NCBI GenBank assembly: GCA_021820065.1
Contig: JAKAEE010000015.1
Span: 1-59,532 of the forward strand
DNA: 59,532 bases
Source of the DNA: Bacteroidota bacterium
GTDB lineage: Bacteria > Bacteroidota > Ignavibacteria > Ignavibacteriales > Melioribacteraceae
Direction: 5' to 3'
Shown here: positions 25,172 to 34,800 of the stretch, in pieces
Layout: each line of letters opens with the position of its first letter
Position numbering within the stretch: position 1 is the first letter of the stretch
Program-made: the position numbers and the translations under genes
Notes under the pieces: generated by a model
Seen by the model: the letters and a program-made list of their open reading frames with translations, nothing else
Told to the model about the DNA's origin: nothing
The model's database searches: none

Positions 25172-25693
25172 TCATTCGTCGCTTTCATCTTTTGTTGCTT
25201 CGTCAAGCGCCTGGTATTGTTCTTTAGTCATGCCCGGAAGTTTTTCTAAGAAAGAAACAATAGCCCAAATTTTATCGTCCGGGTGCGTTCTTCCGAATGC
25301 AGGCATACCGGTCATCTTAATTCCGTTTTTCGTTATCCAAAAAAGTTCTGAAGGAGAAAGTTCTTTAGTGGACTTTGCAAGCGTTGGCGCCATCGGGTAA
25401 AGGCCCTGTCCTATCTCATCGCGGGATTGCCCTGGACCGCCGTGGCATCCAACGCACATCTCGCGGTAATGAGTAAAGCCCAGCTTCACCAAACTTGAAT
25501 CATTGAGATTAGGCGCCTTAATTTCCTTCGCTTGATGTTTAATAGAATTACCTTTTACAGTATTCATCATCCACAAAGTAAGTCCGTTGTGCGGTTCCAT
25601 AGCGCTTACATTATAAATTCCGGAATAAAGGAAAATAAGAAAAGCTACGATCAGAACAGCTGCAGCAATTATTGCTCTTATGAAATATTTCAT
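25172..25693 (-). CDS. Membrane-anchored monohaem cytochrome c
   Basis: About 173 residues, with an N-terminal membrane anchor (residues 5-27). The haem-binding motif CVGCH follows HYREM, and the axial methionine is likely in MTGMPAFGRT. The fold matches class I cytochrome c with the KLGFTHYREMCVGCHGG entry. ATG 25693 is chosen because GAAAGGAAGT precedes it. It is the last gene of a minus-strand set that contains the outer-membrane barrel and Met-rich protein. It probably shuttles electrons in the periplasm to an oxidase or metal reductase outside this window. Confidence 0.88.
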   Translation of the reverse strand: MKYFIRAIIAAAVLIVAFLIFLYSGIYNVSAMEPHNGLTLWMMNTVKGNSIKHQAKEIKAPNLNDSSLVKLGFTHYREMCVGCHGGPGQSRDEIGQGLYPMAPTLAKSTKELSPSELFWITKNGIKMTGMPAFGRTHPDDKIWAIVSFLEKLPGMTKEQYQALDEATKDESDE

Positions 25694-25716
25694 TGTACTT
25701 CCTTTCATTAAGTTTT

Positions 25717-26610
25717 TTATAAATTCCACTCCAACCCGCTTGAAAAAGAAAAGTCGGATGTAACTTTGCTTAGACCCGCCGCCCCTATAAGCGATAGCGT
25801 AAGCCGTTGATCAATCTTATAATTGAATCCTAACGATATGGATTTTGGCGAATCATAACCTTCGATGATTGTTGTGTATGCCTGGTAGTAAAGAAGCAAA
25901 GAATAATTGCCTTCGTCAAAATATCGTCCGACACCAAGACCGTAACTAATGGGATTTTTGTAATTAATACTTGCCGGTTTGCCTATTTCGATATAACCAA
26001 CATCCGCAAATGCAAGATAGCTCTTAACAGTTTGTCTAATTGTTGCAGAAACACCGACATCAAATTTTCCGGTGCCTAACCCCTGACTGTTGTTAGCTGT
26101 TGGAAATTTCACAAACGAGTTCAATGTTATCGAAAATAATGAAGCGTTATCTTCGAAAACATTATATGAGCCGTAAAGATATAGGTCTCCTAAACCGATA
26201 TGTCCAAATGTAGACATCGATTGACTATTCATAAGGGACCCGCTGTTTCCCATCATTCCGCTGCTGTTGGTTCCGCCGTTACTGCCCATTATACTTCCGC
26301 TTGTGTTTCCATTCGGCAGCATCATTCCGCCGACCTGCCCGACACCGCCGGAGCTTTGAGCAACCATAGGAACCGAAATATTAAAACCCCATTTACTTGT
26401 TTGATAACCCGCTCCACCATACAGATAGATAATCTTATTGAAATTATTTAATTGATAGCTGCCGCTTGAGTATTGAAGAGATGTTGATAGAGTCCATCTC
26501 TCCTGCCCGCGCACGAATGAGTTGTTCGATGAAAAAAGAAAAAGTATTAAGAAGACCGCAAAAGGCTTCCTAATATTCTTTTTTGTTAATAACCAAAATT
26601 TAATTCCCAT
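25717..26610 (-). CDS. Outer-membrane beta-barrel protein with Met/Gly/Ser loop
   Basis: A 297-residue protein with a signal peptide (to about 36, SFVRGQ), alternating beta strands and a C-terminal aromatic strand FSFSSGLEWNL typical of outer-membrane barrels. A low-complexity insertion at about 90-140 (GGMMLPNGN, SSGMMGNSGSLMNSQSM) is rich in Met, Gly, Asn and Ser, comparable to the lipoprotein at 16489. Its start overlaps the stop of the Met-rich gene as TAATG. It may be a porin or metal-related barrel. The family name is not recognised. Confidence 0.7.
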   Translation of the reverse strand: MGIKFWLLTKKNIRKPFAVFLILFLFSSNNSFVRGQERWTLSTSLQYSSGSYQLNNFNKIIYLYGGAGYQTSKWGFNISVPMVAQSSGGVGQVGGMMLPNGNTSGSIMGSNGGTNSSGMMGNSGSLMNSQSMSTFGHIGLGDLYLYGSYNVFEDNASLFSITLNSFVKFPTANNSQGLGTGKFDVGVSATIRQTVKSYLAFADVGYIEIGKPASINYKNPISYGLGVGRYFDEGNYSLLLYYQAYTTIIEGYDSPKSISLGFNYKIDQRLTLSLIGAAGLSKVTSDFSFSSGLEWNL

Positions 26611-27113
26611 TATTTGTACCCTTTTTCTTGGGCACGCTTCATCGATTTCAACATACCGTCATAATCATTCATCATTGATTTCATTTGTCCCATCATGTCT
26701 TTTACATGATCGCTCATGGCGTCGTCTTTCATCATTTCTTGGTTGCCCATCATTTTATTTAATTCGTTTAACGTACCGTCCATACTTTTTGCCATGCTTT
26801 CCATATTCTGCATCAAAGGCAGCATCTTTGAATGCATTTCCATATTTCCCATCGATTGCATTTGACTGCCACCTTTCATCATCGATACCATCATCGAAGA
26901 TTGGGAAACAAGTCCGTTCATCTGGGTCATCATATTCTGCATTTGTCCCATTTGTTTCTGCATTGCTTGCATCTGCATATTTTGATTGCCTCCCATGCCA
27001 CTATGTTGATGCTGAGCAAACATATTTGTGTTGCCTATTAGGGTTAGAAATAAAACAACAGCCCACATTTGTATAATGGCGTTCTGCATTCGATTATTAT
27101 TTTGGTTTCGCAT
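26610..27113 (-). CDS. Met-rich secreted protein
   Basis: A 167-residue exported protein. After a signal peptide (to about 34, NMFAQ) about a quarter of residues are methionine, in patterns such as MQMQAMQKQMGQMQNMM. His occurs near the mature N-terminus (HQHSGMGG). The rest is predicted helical. Methionine clusters of this kind bind Cu(I) or Ag(I) in periplasmic carriers, and a CusCBA efflux operon lies 5 kb upstream in the same direction. Start has an AAGGAGAAG site. Copper binding is inferred from composition. Confidence 0.75.
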   Translation of the reverse strand: MRNQNNNRMQNAIIQMWAVVLFLTLIGNTNMFAQHQHSGMGGNQNMQMQAMQKQMGQMQNMMTQMNGLVSQSSMMVSMMKGGSQMQSMGNMEMHSKMLPLMQNMESMAKSMDGTLNELNKMMGNQEMMKDDAMSDHVKDMMGQMKSMMNDYDGMLKSMKRAQEKGYK

Positions 27114-27162
27114 TTTACTTCTCCTTTATTATTGAATGAATTGTTGCAATTACTTTAGCGAT

Positions 27163-27405
27163 CTACTTTTCTAAACTATATACAAAAACTGCGTGGTCCG
27201 CCGGCTGCCCGCACGATCCTACCTTGTGTATGACAGCTCGAACTTTTTCAACCAAATTGTCTTCGCACGATAATTCAAATCGAGAAATTTGCGACAGCGG
27301 TTTGAAATATTCTACAACTTCAATTTCATCTACGCCAAGAGTTTGTAATTCTTCAACCAACCAATGAACTCTAGTCGTGTTCACGTACGCCGTTATCTTT
27401 TTCAT
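27163..27405 (-). CDS. PII-like small regulatory protein
   Basis: About 80 residues with a PII-like ferredoxin fold: MKKITAYVNTTRVHWLVEEL, a middle strand ELSCEDNLVEKVRAVIH, and an ending HAVFVYSLEK that corresponds to the PII strand GDHKIFV. It lacks the T-loop tyrosine region of GlnB. Related PII-like proteins accompany metal transporters. ATG 27405 follows ATAAAGGTGAAG and its reading frame overlaps the end of the YHS gene by 35 bp, so the two are translationally linked. Ligand unknown. Confidence 0.65.
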   Translation of the reverse strand: MKKITAYVNTTRVHWLVEELQTLGVDEIEVVEYFKPLSQISRFELSCEDNLVEKVRAVIHKVGSCGQPADHAVFVYSLEK

Positions 27406-27616
27406 TTTCTTCACCTTTATCATAATTCATTTCTGTTTTTCCGTCCCGACTATGCTTTACATTGAAAGCCGCTAAATATTTTTCTGGATCACCGTCAAAT
27501 GATTTTTTGCAAGACGGGGCACAGAAATAATATTCTTCATTTTTGTAAACGGTTTTTCCCGCTGCGTCTTCTTTTACAAAGACCATACCGCATACCGGAT
27601 CTCTAACTACAACCAT
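27371..27616 (-). CDS. YHS-domain metal-binding protein
   Basis: An 81-residue protein. Residues 1-50 are a YHS domain: VRDPVCGMVFVKEDA, then YYFCAPSCKKSFDGDPEKYL. The paired cysteines (C9, and the CxxxC pair near 32-36) are the usual metal ligands. A charged tail follows. It overlaps the ABC ATPase gene by 14 bp upstream and the PII-like gene downstream. YHS proteins are typical companions of copper transporters, which fits the cluster. Confidence 0.85.
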   Translation of the reverse strand: MVVVRDPVCGMVFVKEDAAGKTVYKNEEYYFCAPSCKKSFDGDPEKYLAAFNVKHSRDGKTEMNYDKGEENEKDNGVREHD

Positions 27617-28289
27617 TATACACCTCTTCCATTTTTCCGTCTTTTAGGTAAATTCTTCTGTTCGCAAATCTTTCCATCTCTTCATTATGCGTAACCACGA
27701 TAATTGTTTTTCCATCGTTGTTTAAGTCGGTAAATATCCGCATGATTTCTTCGCTGATCATGGAATCCAAATTTCCGGTCGGTTCATCGGCAAGAATAAT
27801 TAACGGATCATTTACCAGCGCTCTGGCAATTGCAACCCTTTGCTGTTCTCCGCCGCTCAACTCGTCTGTTAACCTTTTTGTTTTGCCAATCAAATGAAGT
27901 TTATCTAGAATTGAAAATGCTTTGTCTCTCTGTTCTTTCTTTGAATATCCACCTGGAACCAACGGAAGAAGAGTATTTTCCAAAACCGTGAGATATGGAA
28001 TCAATTGGTAAGATTGAAAAACAAAGCCTAAGTACTCTCTTCTGAAATTAGCTAAACTTTCCGAACTCAATGTGAATAAATCAATATCGTCGGTCACAAC
28101 CGACCCGCTCGTTGGGTGAGATAATCCTCCCAGCATTGCAAGCAAGGTGCTTTTTCCTGAACCGGATTGCCCCATGACCGAAACAAAATCCCCTTGCTGT
28201 ATCTCCAATGAAATATTGTTAACAGCTTTTACCTTCTCGCCGCCGCTCTGATATTCTTTCACAATATTTTTTATTTCGATGAAACTCAT
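27603..28289 (-). CDS. ABC transporter ATP-binding protein, MacB/LolD type
   Basis: A 228-residue ATPase. Walker A MGQSGSGKSTLLAML, Q-loop VFQSYQLIPYLTVLEN, signature LSGGEQQRVAIARAL and Walker B IILADEPTGNLDS are all intact, with the LolD/MacB-type N-terminus EIKNIVKEYQSGGEKVKAVN. It pairs with the permease ahead of it (13 bp gap). With DUF2318 and YHS proteins beside it, the transporter resembles the ABC component of Campylobacter P19-like iron/copper clusters. Substrate is inferred. Confidence 0.92.
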   Translation of the reverse strand: MSFIEIKNIVKEYQSGGEKVKAVNNISLEIQQGDFVSVMGQSGSGKSTLLAMLGGLSHPTSGSVVTDDIDLFTLSSESLANFRREYLGFVFQSYQLIPYLTVLENTLLPLVPGGYSKKEQRDKAFSILDKLHLIGKTKRLTDELSGGEQQRVAIARALVNDPLIILADEPTGNLDSMISEEIMRIFTDLNNDGKTIIVVTHNEEMERFANRRIYLKDGKMEEVYNGCS

Positions 28290-28302
28290 AATCGTTCTTG
28301 CC

Positions 28303-29463
28303 TCATAATGATCTTAATGCAATTGTCGGGTCAAGTCTTGAAGCTCTAAAAGCCGGGTAAATACTTGATATGAAACCAACCGTAATTGATAATGCCGTCG
28401 AAAGAAGTAGGAGATTAAAATCGTTTTGCATTGCTGTTTCTTTACTCATGCTGATTATCGGTATAATTATTTCCGATGAGAGTAGTCCGCAAACATAACC
28501 GATCAATCCGGCTGAAACGCTTGCTACAAATACTTCCAGTAAGATTATCTTGATAATATGAGTCTGCTTGAATCCGACTGCGCGGAATATCCCTATCTCC
28601 CTTGTTCTATCGTTTACTGAAGCGCTCACGTTTGCAAAAACAATCAATCCGCTAATAATCAGAATCACTAATGAAATGCCAAATGAAAAATGCTCGAATC
28701 TATGCATCGCATCCATCTTCGATTCGATAGTTTGACGAATAGCCGTTACTTTTGCATTCGGCAGTTTTGATGAAGTCTGCTTTACAATCTCTTCAATAGG
28801 GCAGCTGTAGCATAAAGCTGAAATTTCTATCAAGCTCAAGTCATTCCTTTTATTGAAGAGTACCTGCGCTTCGGCTAAATCCATAAAGATTACATTGTCG
28901 TCTTGCGAACCGGTAGGTTCAAGAACAGCGCTTACCGAATAGTTCTTGTCTCTAACTTTAAGATCTTTCTTTAGTCCGCTGTTCAATTGTTTCTTGATAT
29001 CCGCCCCGATCACAATTTCATTTCTTTGTATGGGCTTCGAACCGTCTAACTTCCACCATTTTTTTAACCTGAATTCATCATTGAAATTTATGCCGACAAT
29101 CAAAACATTTTTGCCTTCAACATTTGCAACGTTAACCAGCTTTGGAGAAACAATGCTTATGTTATCTTTGTTTTTGATCGTCCTTATTAGAGCGGCATCT
29201 TCGTTTCTTAACTCTTTGCCACCTACCGAAACGCCGGATATGTTCATTCCGCCATAATTCAAACTAAGCTCTTCGCTTTGAGGAAAAACCAATATATTAG
29301 CACCGAACTCATCCATATTCTTAGCAATGCTTACGCTAATCGACTTCGAAACGATAATAAGTGTTACAACCAACGCCGTCGCGATAACTAATCCTACCAC
29401 CAAGAAAAACGTTTTCGCTTTTCTTCTTCTTAAACTCAGAAATGATATGTCGTGCATTTTCAT
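28303..29463 (-). CDS. FtsX/MacB-type ABC permease
   Basis: A 386-residue permease with one N-terminal membrane helix, a large periplasmic domain (about 45-265) and three C-terminal helices (about 265-380). The last region has VNDRTREIGIFRAVGFKQ and IYPAFRASRLDPTIALRSL, the FtsX/MacB signature. The periplasmic domain contains the pair ALCYSCPIEE, an exposed CxxC-like motif. It is encoded directly before its ATPase. The group DUF2318, permease and ATPase suggests metal import or export through the inner membrane. Confidence 0.9.
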   Translation of the reverse strand: MKMHDISFLSLRRRKAKTFFLVVGLVIATALVVTLIIVSKSISVSIAKNMDEFGANILVFPQSEELSLNYGGMNISGVSVGGKELRNEDAALIRTIKNKDNISIVSPKLVNVANVEGKNVLIVGINFNDEFRLKKWWKLDGSKPIQRNEIVIGADIKKQLNSGLKKDLKVRDKNYSVSAVLEPTGSQDDNVIFMDLAEAQVLFNKRNDLSLIEISALCYSCPIEEIVKQTSSKLPNAKVTAIRQTIESKMDAMHRFEHFSFGISLVILIISGLIVFANVSASVNDRTREIGIFRAVGFKQTHIIKIILLEVFVASVSAGLIGYVCGLLSSEIIIPIISMSKETAMQNDFNLLLLSTALSITVGFISSIYPAFRASRLDPTIALRSL

Positions 29464-29481
29464 AAAACTATTTTTCTCTTG

Positions 29482-30162
29482 TTAAACCCTTCTTTTCCAA
29501 TTTGCAACCAGTCCTTCATCAATTTGAATTTCGTTTCCAACAACTTTGCTTGGTACCGGATCGGGAGGATATTTGCTGCACGATCCGCTAATGGCTTCAA
29601 GATTGTTTAGAGCCCAGGTAGTTCCGCATGAATTGCAAATCAAGTTGCTGCCTTTAATATGAAAATCGGTCGAGTTGCACGGCTCGCACATACTTATTGC
29701 TGTGATAACTTTCCCCTCCTCGGAAAGATATGCCAAGAGCGGGACCTTGCCGTTGTTTGCCAGGTAATCGAATTTCACCATCTTTTTTTCTTTAACCAGA
29801 TCAAGAGGAAGTATAATTTTATTATTCCTTGCAAACGCTATGGTATAAGTTTCTTCGTATCGACTTGCGGGATAAGTAACCGAGTTTACAACTTGAGGCT
29901 GTTCTTTTATTATTTTGTATTCCTTGGTAGGCTGCTGGTTATAAATTATTATCGAGATTACAACTGCAAAAATCGCAGCACCAAGCCAGTATTTGTTGTT
30001 GTTTCGTTTTGCCCTGCCGTGAAGCACCAGCTTTTTCTTTTCGTTGAGCGGTTCGATTTTGTTCGCATCGCTTCCTGCTATTTTCAAACCGCACTCCGGG
30101 CAATGATTCATAGTATTACTTAACTGAGTGCCGCAGCGCGGGCAATAATTTATTGTTGACAT
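29482..30162 (-). CDS. Zinc-ribbon / DUF2318 membrane protein
   Basis: A 226-residue protein. A zinc ribbon (CPRCGTQL ... CPECGLKI, residues 7-26) is followed by a single membrane helix (about 57-75) and a periplasmic DUF2318 domain. The latter carries MCEPCNSTDFH, ICNSCGTTWAL and a further Cys in SGSCSKY, which are likely metal ligands. DUF2318 proteins occur beside Ftr1/P19-type iron or copper transport and MacB-type ABC genes, exactly as here. ATG has a GGAG site. Its job may be loading or reducing the metal for the transporter. Confidence 0.8.
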   Translation of the reverse strand: MSTINYCPRCGTQLSNTMNHCPECGLKIAGSDANKIEPLNEKKKLVLHGRAKRNNNKYWLGAAIFAVVISIIIYNQQPTKEYKIIKEQPQVVNSVTYPASRYEETYTIAFARNNKIILPLDLVKEKKMVKFDYLANNGKVPLLAYLSEEGKVITAISMCEPCNSTDFHIKGSNLICNSCGTTWALNNLEAISGSCSKYPPDPVPSKVVGNEIQIDEGLVANWKRRV

Positions 30163-30180
30163 ATCTTACTCCAGAGAAAA

Positions 30181-31143
30181 TTAAATTGACGACGGTTTTT
30201 TACCGCCGTATTTTTCATTTACTATGTTGATAATATCACCAACAGTATATGTACCGCTCTTAATTAAATTTCCGACAAATGCTTTTATTTCTTGCGCCCC
30301 GTTTTTATGAGGGCAGTCGCAATTTTTTAGTTCATCAATACCACATTGCCCGCACGGACATTTGAACGCTGAATAAATCTCCGACACGTTAGCAAATGTT
30401 GCGCTCGTGTTTAATGAGTTAGGTTTTATTAAATCCAGGGAGTTTGGCGCGTATTGTAATGTTGTAGCCGTCCATGTTTTAGAACCATTAATCTTGTAAG
30501 TCTTTGCGTACTCCGCTTTCAAGAAGCCATACCTATTTGCCAGTGCAACAACTATGTCTTCAGGTTTGGCTTTCCTTTCAAGATAATCTCTTACAAACTG
30601 TCTTTCTTCAATCGCCCTTGCACATTTACAACTTTCAAGCGATTGCTCGCCGCATGAACCGCATGAACAGACGAACTTGGAAGCTATTTCAAGTGCTTTT
30701 GTTTCTACTACAGGATTTAAACTTTTGGATTCCGCCGGATAGATATTTTTTTCACCTTTAGTCAACCACTTATTTAGAACTGCAACAGATGCCAACGATA
30801 TAACTAAAACGCCGATAGCAACTATTAATGGTTTTCTTCCAATTGTTGATTGTGAACGTTTTTTGTTTTTTACTGGTGAAGAATGGGATTCATTTTTGTT
30901 TTCCCATTTATTGCTTTTTTGTTTGTGCTGATATGTGTGTTTTGCGTGCTCATTTATAACATTGTGCGGAGCTTTCAGTTTTTCTCCGCATGCAACACAA
31001 TAGTTACTGGTGAGTTCGTTTTCGGATCCGCATGATTCGCAAATGTTTTTCTGCAACTGAATCTCTGACGGCAATTCCTCGCCGCAGTTAGTACAGAACT
31101 TATTTCCATTATTATTATCGGTGCCGCATTTATCGCATTTCAT
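30181..31143 (-). CDS. Double zinc-ribbon, membrane helix and twin CcmH-like domains
   Basis: A 320-residue protein. Two zinc ribbons (CDKCG...CTNCG and CESCG...CVACG) occupy residues 3-55. A basic linker and one membrane helix (about 103-122) follow. The outside part has two similar cysteine modules: CSCGSCGEQSLESCKCA with REFVRDYLERK-like sequence (about 158-205), and CPCGQCGIDELKNCDCP (about 263-310). Each is followed by a helical pair ending in a RYG or KYG motif, as in CcmH-type haem lyase partners. It is the first gene of the transporter operon. A thiol or metal relay role is inferred. Confidence 0.65.
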   Translation of the reverse strand: MKCDKCGTDNNNGNKFCTNCGEELPSEIQLQKNICESCGSENELTSNYCVACGEKLKAPHNVINEHAKHTYQHKQKSNKWENKNESHSSPVKNKKRSQSTIGRKPLIVAIGVLVISLASVAVLNKWLTKGEKNIYPAESKSLNPVVETKALEIASKFVCSCGSCGEQSLESCKCARAIEERQFVRDYLERKAKPEDIVVALANRYGFLKAEYAKTYKINGSKTWTATTLQYAPNSLDLIKPNSLNTSATFANVSEIYSAFKCPCGQCGIDELKNCDCPHKNGAQEIKAFVGNLIKSGTYTVGDIINIVNEKYGGKKPSSI

Positions 31144-31165
31144 TATCTGCCTCTTTGATTAACAA

Positions 31166-31259
31166 CGCTGCCAACTTTTAACCGCCTAAACCATCCGGTC
31201 ATTCGAAAATTATCTCCAGAAATCAAAGACACCATTCTTGCTTGTAAAAGTTGGCAGCG
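31166..31259. repeat. 94-bp element with 15-bp perfect inverted ends
   Basis: CGCTGCCAACTTTTA at 31166-31180 is repeated inverted as TAAAAGTTGGCAGCG at 31245-31259, enclosing about 64 bp of non-coding sequence. It lies between the metal-binding protein gene and the zinc-ribbon gene, both on the minus strand. It could be a miniature inverted-repeat transposon or a transcript hairpin. No flanking target duplication is obvious. Confidence 0.6.
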
Positions 31260-31283
31260 CTTATCTATATGAAACAGAGCAGA

Positions 31284-31778
31284 TTATTTCTGCTCCGGTA
31301 ATTCCTTCACTTTGAAACTATGCTCAAGTAAATTTTCTTTTGCTTTTTCCAACGTTACTTCTTTCAGCTTCATTCCGCATTGGGGGTCTGTTCCGGGTTT
31401 ATCCGAAAGGACATTAAAATCCATCTGGCACTGAAAAACTTTTCCGTCTTTGTTTTCATCGATAGCAGTTAAATCTATTTCGCCTTTTCGAATTACCGAA
31501 GAATCCAACTCGGCAGACGATTCATGTTTCATCCCATTCATACCTTTCATATGCATCATCATACCATGATCCATCCCGGATTTTTTATCCATCTTCCCCG
31601 AGTGGGCAGGCATCTCTTTCTTGTCCATATTCTTCATGCAGCCTGATGAATCCTTTTTCATTTCCATGTTTTGTTTATGTTCAGCTGTCTTGGTTGAATC
31701 CTGGGCAAAAGTATATGACATGGCAAAAAGAAATATGACGACTGATAACACAGCAATTTTTTTGAAATACGTTTTCAT
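31284..31778 (-). CDS. Periplasmic heavy-metal-binding protein, Met/His-rich
   Basis: About 164 residues with a signal peptide (to SYTFAQ). The mature N-terminal half is Met/His/Lys-rich (DHGMMMHMKGMNGMKHE). The C-terminal 65 residues are a variant heavy-metal-binding domain: DENKDGKVFQCQMDFNVLSD, then PQCGMKLKEVT. The same module ends the CusB-type adaptor at 35099. ATG 31778 follows AAGGAGA. It is the last gene of the Cus-type operon, 51 bp after cusA. It probably acts as a CusF-like Cu/Ag chaperone. Confidence 0.8.
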   Translation of the reverse strand: MKTYFKKIAVLSVVIFLFAMSYTFAQDSTKTAEHKQNMEMKKDSSGCMKNMDKKEMPAHSGKMDKKSGMDHGMMMHMKGMNGMKHESSAELDSSVIRKGEIDLTAIDENKDGKVFQCQMDFNVLSDKPGTDPQCGMKLKEVTLEKAKENLLEHSFKVKELPEQK

Positions 31779-31829
31779 TTTGAATTTCTCCTTATAGATT
31801 TTATGTAATAAGTCGGTTCGATTAATCAT

Positions 31830-34800
31830 TTAGTTTTCTAATAATCTTCCTTCCAATTTTGCTTGTTTCTTTAATTCCCACGATTTCCACAAGTAATAGA
31901 TAACGGGATAGACAGCCAATTCCATTAACACAGACGTAACAACACCGCCAAGCATAGGAGCTGCTATTCTCTTCATAACATCTGCGCCGGCACCGTTACT
32001 CCACATAATCGGGATCAAACCGGCAATGATGACGGAAGCGGTCATAATTTTTGGTCTTACCCTTTTTACAGCACCGTGATGAATTGCATCAATTAAATCT
32101 TTAATGCCTCGCATCAATCCTTTATCCTGCCATTCTTTGTACGCGACATCAAGGTAGAGAAGCATAACAACCCCGGTTTCGGCATCAAGACCGGCAAGCG
32201 CAATTATACCTACCCAAACAGCTATGCTTAGATTGTATCCTAAAATGTATAACAACCAAAATGTACCGACGAGCGAGAAGGGAACAGCCAAAAAGATGAT
32301 TGCAACTTTTTTGAATGATCTTGTATTTAAGTATATTATTAGAAAAATGATAAATAAAGTCATTGGAATAACTATCATCAATCGTTGGTTAGCGTGCTGC
32401 ATATATTCAAATTCGCCGCTCCATATCAAGCTGTAACCGGCGGGCAAATGAATTTTTTGTTCAACTGTTCTTTGCGCTTCTTTTATATATGAACCTATAT
32501 CCGATGTTTTTAAATCAACATAAACCCAGGCATTCGGTCTGGTTCCTTCTGTCTTAACAACCATAGGACCTTTGTGCACGGTGAATTCTGCAATTTGACC
32601 CATTGGAACTTGGGCGCCGGTAGGGGTAGGAACGAGAACCCTTTTTAAGTCGTCAATATTATCTCTCTGTTCTCGTCCGTATCTTAAATTTACCGGGTAT
32701 CGTTCCAAACCTTCAACTGTCGTAGTGATGTTCATTCCTCCCATTGCCGATTGAATAACATCTTCCACGTCTTGAATCGTTAATCCGTATCGAGCAGCTT
32801 CTTGCCGGTTAATATTAACATCAACATAGTTGCCGCCGACTGCTCTTTCGGCATAAGCGCTTAATGTGTTTGGAACGGTTCTCATAACCGCTTCAACTTT
32901 CTCACCGATTGTCTGTAAAGTATCAAGATTGGGTCCGGATATTTTTATTCCAACCGGAGTTTTAATGCCGGTACTAAGCATATCCGTCCGGGTTTTGATA
33001 GGCATTGTCCATGCATTAGTTACACCTGGAAAATGAATTGCTTGGTCCATTTCATCTATTAGTTTCTTTACCGTCATTCCGGGCCGCCATTCGCTTTCCG
33101 GCTTAAGCATAATTGTAGTTTCAACCATATCAAGTCCGGCCGGGTCCGTTGCTGTTTCCGCTCTCCCGATCTTTCCGAATACGTGATGAACTTCCGGGAA
33201 AGTCGCAATTATTTTATCTGTTTGTTGAAGCAATTCTTTAGCTTTTGTAATTGACATACCGGGTAAAGTTGTCGGCATGTAAAGCAGATCGCCTTCATAA
33301 AGCGGCGGCATAAATTCGCTTCCGATTCTTGAAAAAGGAATAATTGTCATTCCCAATAAGATGAGGGTCGTAATAAGAACATACTTCCAATGCTTAATTA
33401 CAAAGTTTACTACCGGGTGATAAATCTTAATTAAGAATTTATTGATAGGATTTTTTTCTTCCGGCTTAATGTTGCCGCGAATCCAATAACCCATTAATAC
33501 CGGCACAAGCGTGATTGATAGGATTGCGGCAGCCGCCATTGCATAAGTTTTTGTAAATGCCAGCGGTTGGAATAATTTTCCTTCCTGGGCTTCCATTGTA
33601 AATATTGGTATAAAAGAAACCGTAATTACCAGAAGCGAATAAAACAGGGAGGGCCCGACTTCCTTTGCCGCTTCAATAATTAATTGCCAACGCTCCCGTC
33701 TTTGTTCCGGCGGTTTAAGCATATCATGCTCAATATGCTTATGTGCATTTTCAATCATTATTATTGCAGCATCCACCATGGCGCCTATTGCAATAGCAAT
33801 TCCACCAAGTGACATTATGTTTGCGTTTATCCCTTGAGCGCGCATTACTATAAACGACATTAGTATTGCTGTTGGTAAGGTAAAGATTGCTACGAATGCA
33901 CTTCTAAAATGCATAAGAAATATGATACAAACGAAAGCGACAATTAAAATTTCTTCAATCAACTTATCCTTTAACGTCTCTATTGCTCTTTCAATTAAAC
34001 TGGAACGGTCGTAAACCGGGGTAACCTTTATATCAGGCGGAAGACCTTGTTTTAATTCAGCGAGTTTCTTTTTAACCCCTTCAATTACGGAAAGTGCATT
34101 TTCCCCGTATCGCATTACAATAATTCCGCCGACCGCTTCACCCTTGCCTTCGGATTCAGCTAAGCCCCTTCGCATTTCGGGACCATAGGCAACGTTTGCT
34201 ATATCTTTTACATAAATCGGCGTGTTAGTTTTTTTATCAACCATTACCGGAATGTTTTCTACATCCTGAAGCGACTTGATATAACCCAATCCCCGAATCA
34301 TAAATTCCGATTCGCCCATTTCAATAACTTCGCCGCCGGTATCGTTATTAGATTTTTTTATTGCCATTTCAACATCGCTTAACGGAATGTTGTAAGCCAA
34401 TAATTTTGCCGGGTCCACTGTAACTTGATACTGTTTAACATATCCGCCTATGCTTGCAACTTCTGCAACGCCTGGAACTGAACTAAGCTGGTATTTGAAA
34501 TACCAGTCTTGATACGAACGAAGCTCTGCGAGAGAACGTTTCGGCGAAGACAAAGTATATTCGAACACCCAGCCCACGCCGGTTGCATCCGGTCCTAGCG
34601 CCGGCACAACATTATTTGGCAATCTTTTTGCCGCATAGTTAAGATATTCCAATACTCTGCTGCGCGCCCAATAAATATCCGTGCCGTCCTTAAAGATTAC
34701 ATAAACTAGCGAATAACCGAAGAAAGAGTAACCTCTTACAACCTTTGAACCCGGTACCGAAACAAGCGCTGTTGTTAACGGGTAAGTTACCTGGTCTTCA

